The position numbers and the translations under genes were made by a program. 64,000 nucleotides of DNA, taken from contig NZ_LT827010.1 in NCBI RefSeq assembly GCF_900119315.1, positions 8,860,001 through 8,924,000 of the forward strand, read 5' to 3'. A model generated the notes under the pieces. The model ran no database searches. It was given only the letters and a program-made list of their open reading frames with translations, and was not told the DNA's origin. This document shows, piece after piece, positions 62,080-64,000 of this stretch (position 1 is its first letter; each line of letters starts with the position of its first letter). Source of the DNA: Actinoplanes sp. SE50/110. Lineage in GTDB: Bacteria > Actinomycetota > Actinomycetes > Mycobacteriales > Micromonosporaceae.

Positions 62080-63738
62080 ATGGCGACGCCGACCCGTGAC
62101 CAGAGTGAGCGCAACCATCCGGCCGCAGCGGCCGCGGTGTCGTGCACCCTTCGGCGGTGCGCGTTGCTGACGGTCCGGCATCTCGGGGCCGCGGCCCTGG
62201 CCGGTTTCCTCGTGATGACGCCGGCGGCGGCGCCCGCCTTCGCCGCTGTGCGCCCGGCGGTGTTCGCCGCTCCGGTGCCCGGTGGCGGGTCGGGTGCCGG
62301 CTCCGCGATCTCCCTGACGGTTTCCGGGCGTCCCGCGGCGGCCCGCTCGCTCGCGGCCTCGGCGGTTTCCGCGCGCTCCGCGGCGGTTCGGTCGCTCGCG
62401 GTCCCGGCGGTTTCCGCGCGCTCCGCGGCGGTTCGGTCGCTCGCGGTCCCGGCGATTTCCGCGCGCTCCGCGGCGGCCCGGTCGCTCGCGGTCCCGGCGG
62501 TTTCCCGGCGGGCGGTGACGAGGCGGCCGCTCGCGGAGCCCGGGTTCGCCGACGAGGTGGTCGAGGGCCGGCCGCTCGCCGAGCCGGGCACCGCCGTAGA
62601 GGACACCGTCCGGGCCGACGAGTGGCAGCTGCAGACCCTCGACCTGCATGACGCGTGGACCTACGCCGACGGCTCCGGGGTCACCGTCGCGGTGATCGAC
62701 TCCGGGGTCGACGCGCACCACCCCGACCTGGACGGCCAGGTGCTGCCCGGTCTCGACCTGGTCAACCCCAAGGACGACGGCGACACCGACCCGGTCGGTC
62801 ACGGCACGACGGTGTCCGGCATCATCGCCGGCCGCAGCGACGACAACACCGGCGTGGTCGGCATCGCCCCCAAAGCCAAAATCCTGCCGGTACGCGTGCT
62901 GGACGAGGCGAATCGCTACGACGACGCGCTGATCGTGGCGAAAGGTCTGCGCTGGGCGGTCGACCACGGCGCCCGGGTGGTGAACCTGTCGCTCGGCGGC
63001 AGCGCGAACAGCCCGGCTCTGGCCGCCGCCCTGGACTACGCGTTCGCCAAGGACGTCGTGGTGGTCGCCTGCACCGGCAACGTCAGCGCCACCTCGAGCG
63101 CCCACAGCGTCTGGTACCCGGCCCGCGAGCCCGGCGTCCTCGCGGTGGCCGGCATGGAACGCAACGGCACCGACCTCTGGTCGGGTTCGATCACCGGCCC
63201 GGAGACGGTGGTCACCGCACCCGCCACCGAGCTGGTCGGCGCCCGGCCCGGCGGATACTGGCGGGTCCAGGGCACCAGCTTCGCCGCCCCGATGGTCGCC
63301 GGCACCGCTGCCCTGATCCGCTCCCGCTGGCCCGACATGTCAGCCGGCGACGTGATCAACCGGATCATCCGCACCGCGAAGGACCGCGGCACCCCCGGCC
63401 GCGACGACGTGTTCGGTTTCGGCCTGATCGACCCCACCGGCGCGCTGACCGCGAGCGTGCCCAGCGTCCTGGGGAACCCGCTGGACACCACGCCGCCGGT
63501 CGGCGTCGGCCGCCTCGGCAGCGCGCCCGCCTCCGGCGAGGCGCAGTCCGCCCCCACCGACGACCCGTCGAGCCAGCCGCTGGCCGCCGCCCCCGGCACC
63601 AACGCCGGCGGCTGGGCCGCCAAGGCGACCGCCCAGCCGGCCCCGCACCGCGGCCGTTGGATCGCCATCAGCCTGTTCGCGCTCTCCACCGCGGTCGGCG
63701 CTCTCACCATCCGCCGCTTCGCACTCACCACCGGCTGA
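62080..63738 (+). CDS. mycP: Mycosin (type VII secretion serine protease) with repeat-expanded propeptide
   Basis: A 552-residue subtilisin-like membrane protease. After a signal peptide (cleavage near AAPAFAAV) comes a region of five 15-residue repeats (about residues 80-154). The catalytic domain has Asp207 (VIDSGVD), His241 (VGHGTTVSG) and Ser400 (GTSFAAPM). A Pro-rich linker and a C-terminal membrane helix (WIAISLFALSTAVGALTI) follow. Mycosins stabilise and regulate ESX complexes. ATG 62080 starts 69 bp after eccC. The repeats are not usual for the family. Confidence 0.93.
   Translation: MATPTRDQSERNHPAAAAAVSCTLRRCALLTVRHLGAAALAGFLVMTPAAAPAFAAVRPAVFAAPVPGGGSGAGSAISLTVSGRPAAARSLAASAVSARSAAVRSLAVPAVSARSAAVRSLAVPAISARSAAARSLAVPAVSRRAVTRRPLAEPGFADEVVEGRPLAEPGTAVEDTVRADEWQLQTLDLHDAWTYADGSGVTVAVIDSGVDAHHPDLDGQVLPGLDLVNPKDDGDTDPVGHGTTVSGIIAGRSDDNTGVVGIAPKAKILPVRVLDEANRYDDALIVAKGLRWAVDHGARVVNLSLGGSANSPALAAALDYAFAKDVVVVACTGNVSATSSAHSVWYPAREPGVLAVAGMERNGTDLWSGSITGPETVVTAPATELVGARPGGYWRVQGTSFAAPMVAGTAALIRSRWPDMSAGDVINRIIRTAKDRGTPGRDDVFGFGLIDPTGALTASVPSVLGNPLDTTPPVGVGRLGSAPASGEAQSAPTDDPSSQPLAAAPGTNAGGWAAKATAQPAPHRGRWIAISLFALSTAVGALTIRRFALTTG
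62317..62541 (+). repeat. 45-bp tandem repeats in mycP
   Basis: Units begin at 62317, 62362, 62407, 62452 and 62497, each 45 bp. Units 2 and 3 are almost identical and code AVSARSAAVRSLAVP; units 1, 4 and 5 diverge. The array lies between the signal peptide and the protease domain and keeps the reading frame. Confidence 0.9.
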
Positions 63739-64000
63739 GCTCCCGGCCGTCCCACCGGCCGCACCGGAGGCAGCCCACACCCGCTCGGGCAACGGCGGCA
63801 CCGCAAGCCCGAAGGAGCAGGGCGGCGGGCAGGGCGAGGGGCCGACCACGCGGGCGCCGAACACGGCACCACGGAGCGCGCGAACGGCGTTGAATGCAGC
63901 AAGCGCCTTAAGGACTCGGCGCGGAGCCGCAGCATGCGGGGCGCAGACGCGTGGTTGCGAGGCACACATCAGGGCGGCGGACCGTGTCGGCGGATTGCGG
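63739..64000. other. Region after mycP, no gene supported
   Basis: A weak CGGCCG inverted repeat follows the stop. Open frames on the minus strand here (for example ending near 63969) are Arg/Ala-rich and look like composition effects. The WXG100, eccB or eccE genes that often flank mycP are not seen before the window ends. Confidence 0.4.

Noticed and set aside
58021..63105. 1694-residue minus-strand open frame antisense to eccC and mycP
   Set aside because: It is Arg/Gly/Ala/Pro-rich with no domain, and mirrors the codon bias of two well-supported genes; a GC-driven shadow.
63340..63969. 209-residue minus-strand ORF at the window end
   Set aside because: It overlaps the mycP C-terminal half antisense and is Gly/Ala/Arg low complexity.

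Overview
The window is very GC-rich, uses many GTG starts, and has strong third-position GC bias. It carries Lsr2, ClpC, DisA, mycosin/Ecc proteins and a zincin-type DUF2342 protein, so it comes from a high-GC actinobacterium. Gene content and promoter style fit a Micromonosporaceae (Actinoplanes-like) chromosome; that family call is inference. The housekeeping backbone is collinear with Mycobacterium tuberculosis Rv3584-Rv3628 (lpqE-radA-disA ... mutY ... clpC1-lsr2-lysS ... coaX ... panD-panC-DUF2520 ... DUF3180-folK-folB-folP | folE-ftsH ... hpt-tilS-DUF2342-dacB-ppa). Departures from that order show where accessory DNA has entered.

Layout. 1-1.5 kb: UbiG-like methyltransferase (cut by the window edge) and a UbiA-type prenyltransferase. 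1.6-5.1 kb: lpqE-like lipoprotein, radA, disA. 5.1-11.7 kb: a sortase-anchored type wall protein behind a structured leader, a 2'-5' RNA ligase-type protein, mutY, an ECF sigma factor with a membrane partner, and a DUF4291 gene. 11.8-23.2 kb, minus strand: DUF2520, panC, panD, lipoprotein, nadB, nadC, coaX, lysS, lsr2, clpC, i.e. NAD and pantothenate/CoA synthesis plus chromatin and proteolysis. 23.4-25.5 kb: a MidA/NDUFAF7-type methyltransferase next to a solitary NuoD. 26.9-30.5 kb: an osmolyte-type ABC importer whose binding protein looks circularly permuted. 31-35.2 kb: permease, DUF3180, folK, folB, folP.

35.2-48.4 kb is the most unusual part. It lies between folP and folE, which are neighbours in mycobacteria, and most of it reads against the folate genes. 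First comes a type IV secretion-like operon (pilin-like, VirB3-like, VirB4-like ATPase, VirB6-like, VirB8-like, and a transglycosylase + M23 wall hydrolase) with no relaxase, coupling ATPase or integrase. Its distal half is clearly lower in GC and carries TTA codons. Second comes a three-gene FtsK/SpoIIIE ATPase - coiled-coil membrane protein - small helical protein cassette. A LexA-type SOS box sits at the left edge of the block.

48.4-56.4 kb resumes the backbone: folE, ftsH, hpt, tilS, DUF2342, dacB, ppa. 56.5-63.7 kb carries type VII secretion genes eccD, eccC (three ATPase domains) and mycP. eccB, eccE and WXG100 substrates are not in view. Many genes look leaderless, with TAnnnT placed 6 nt before GTG or 7 nt before ATG starts.
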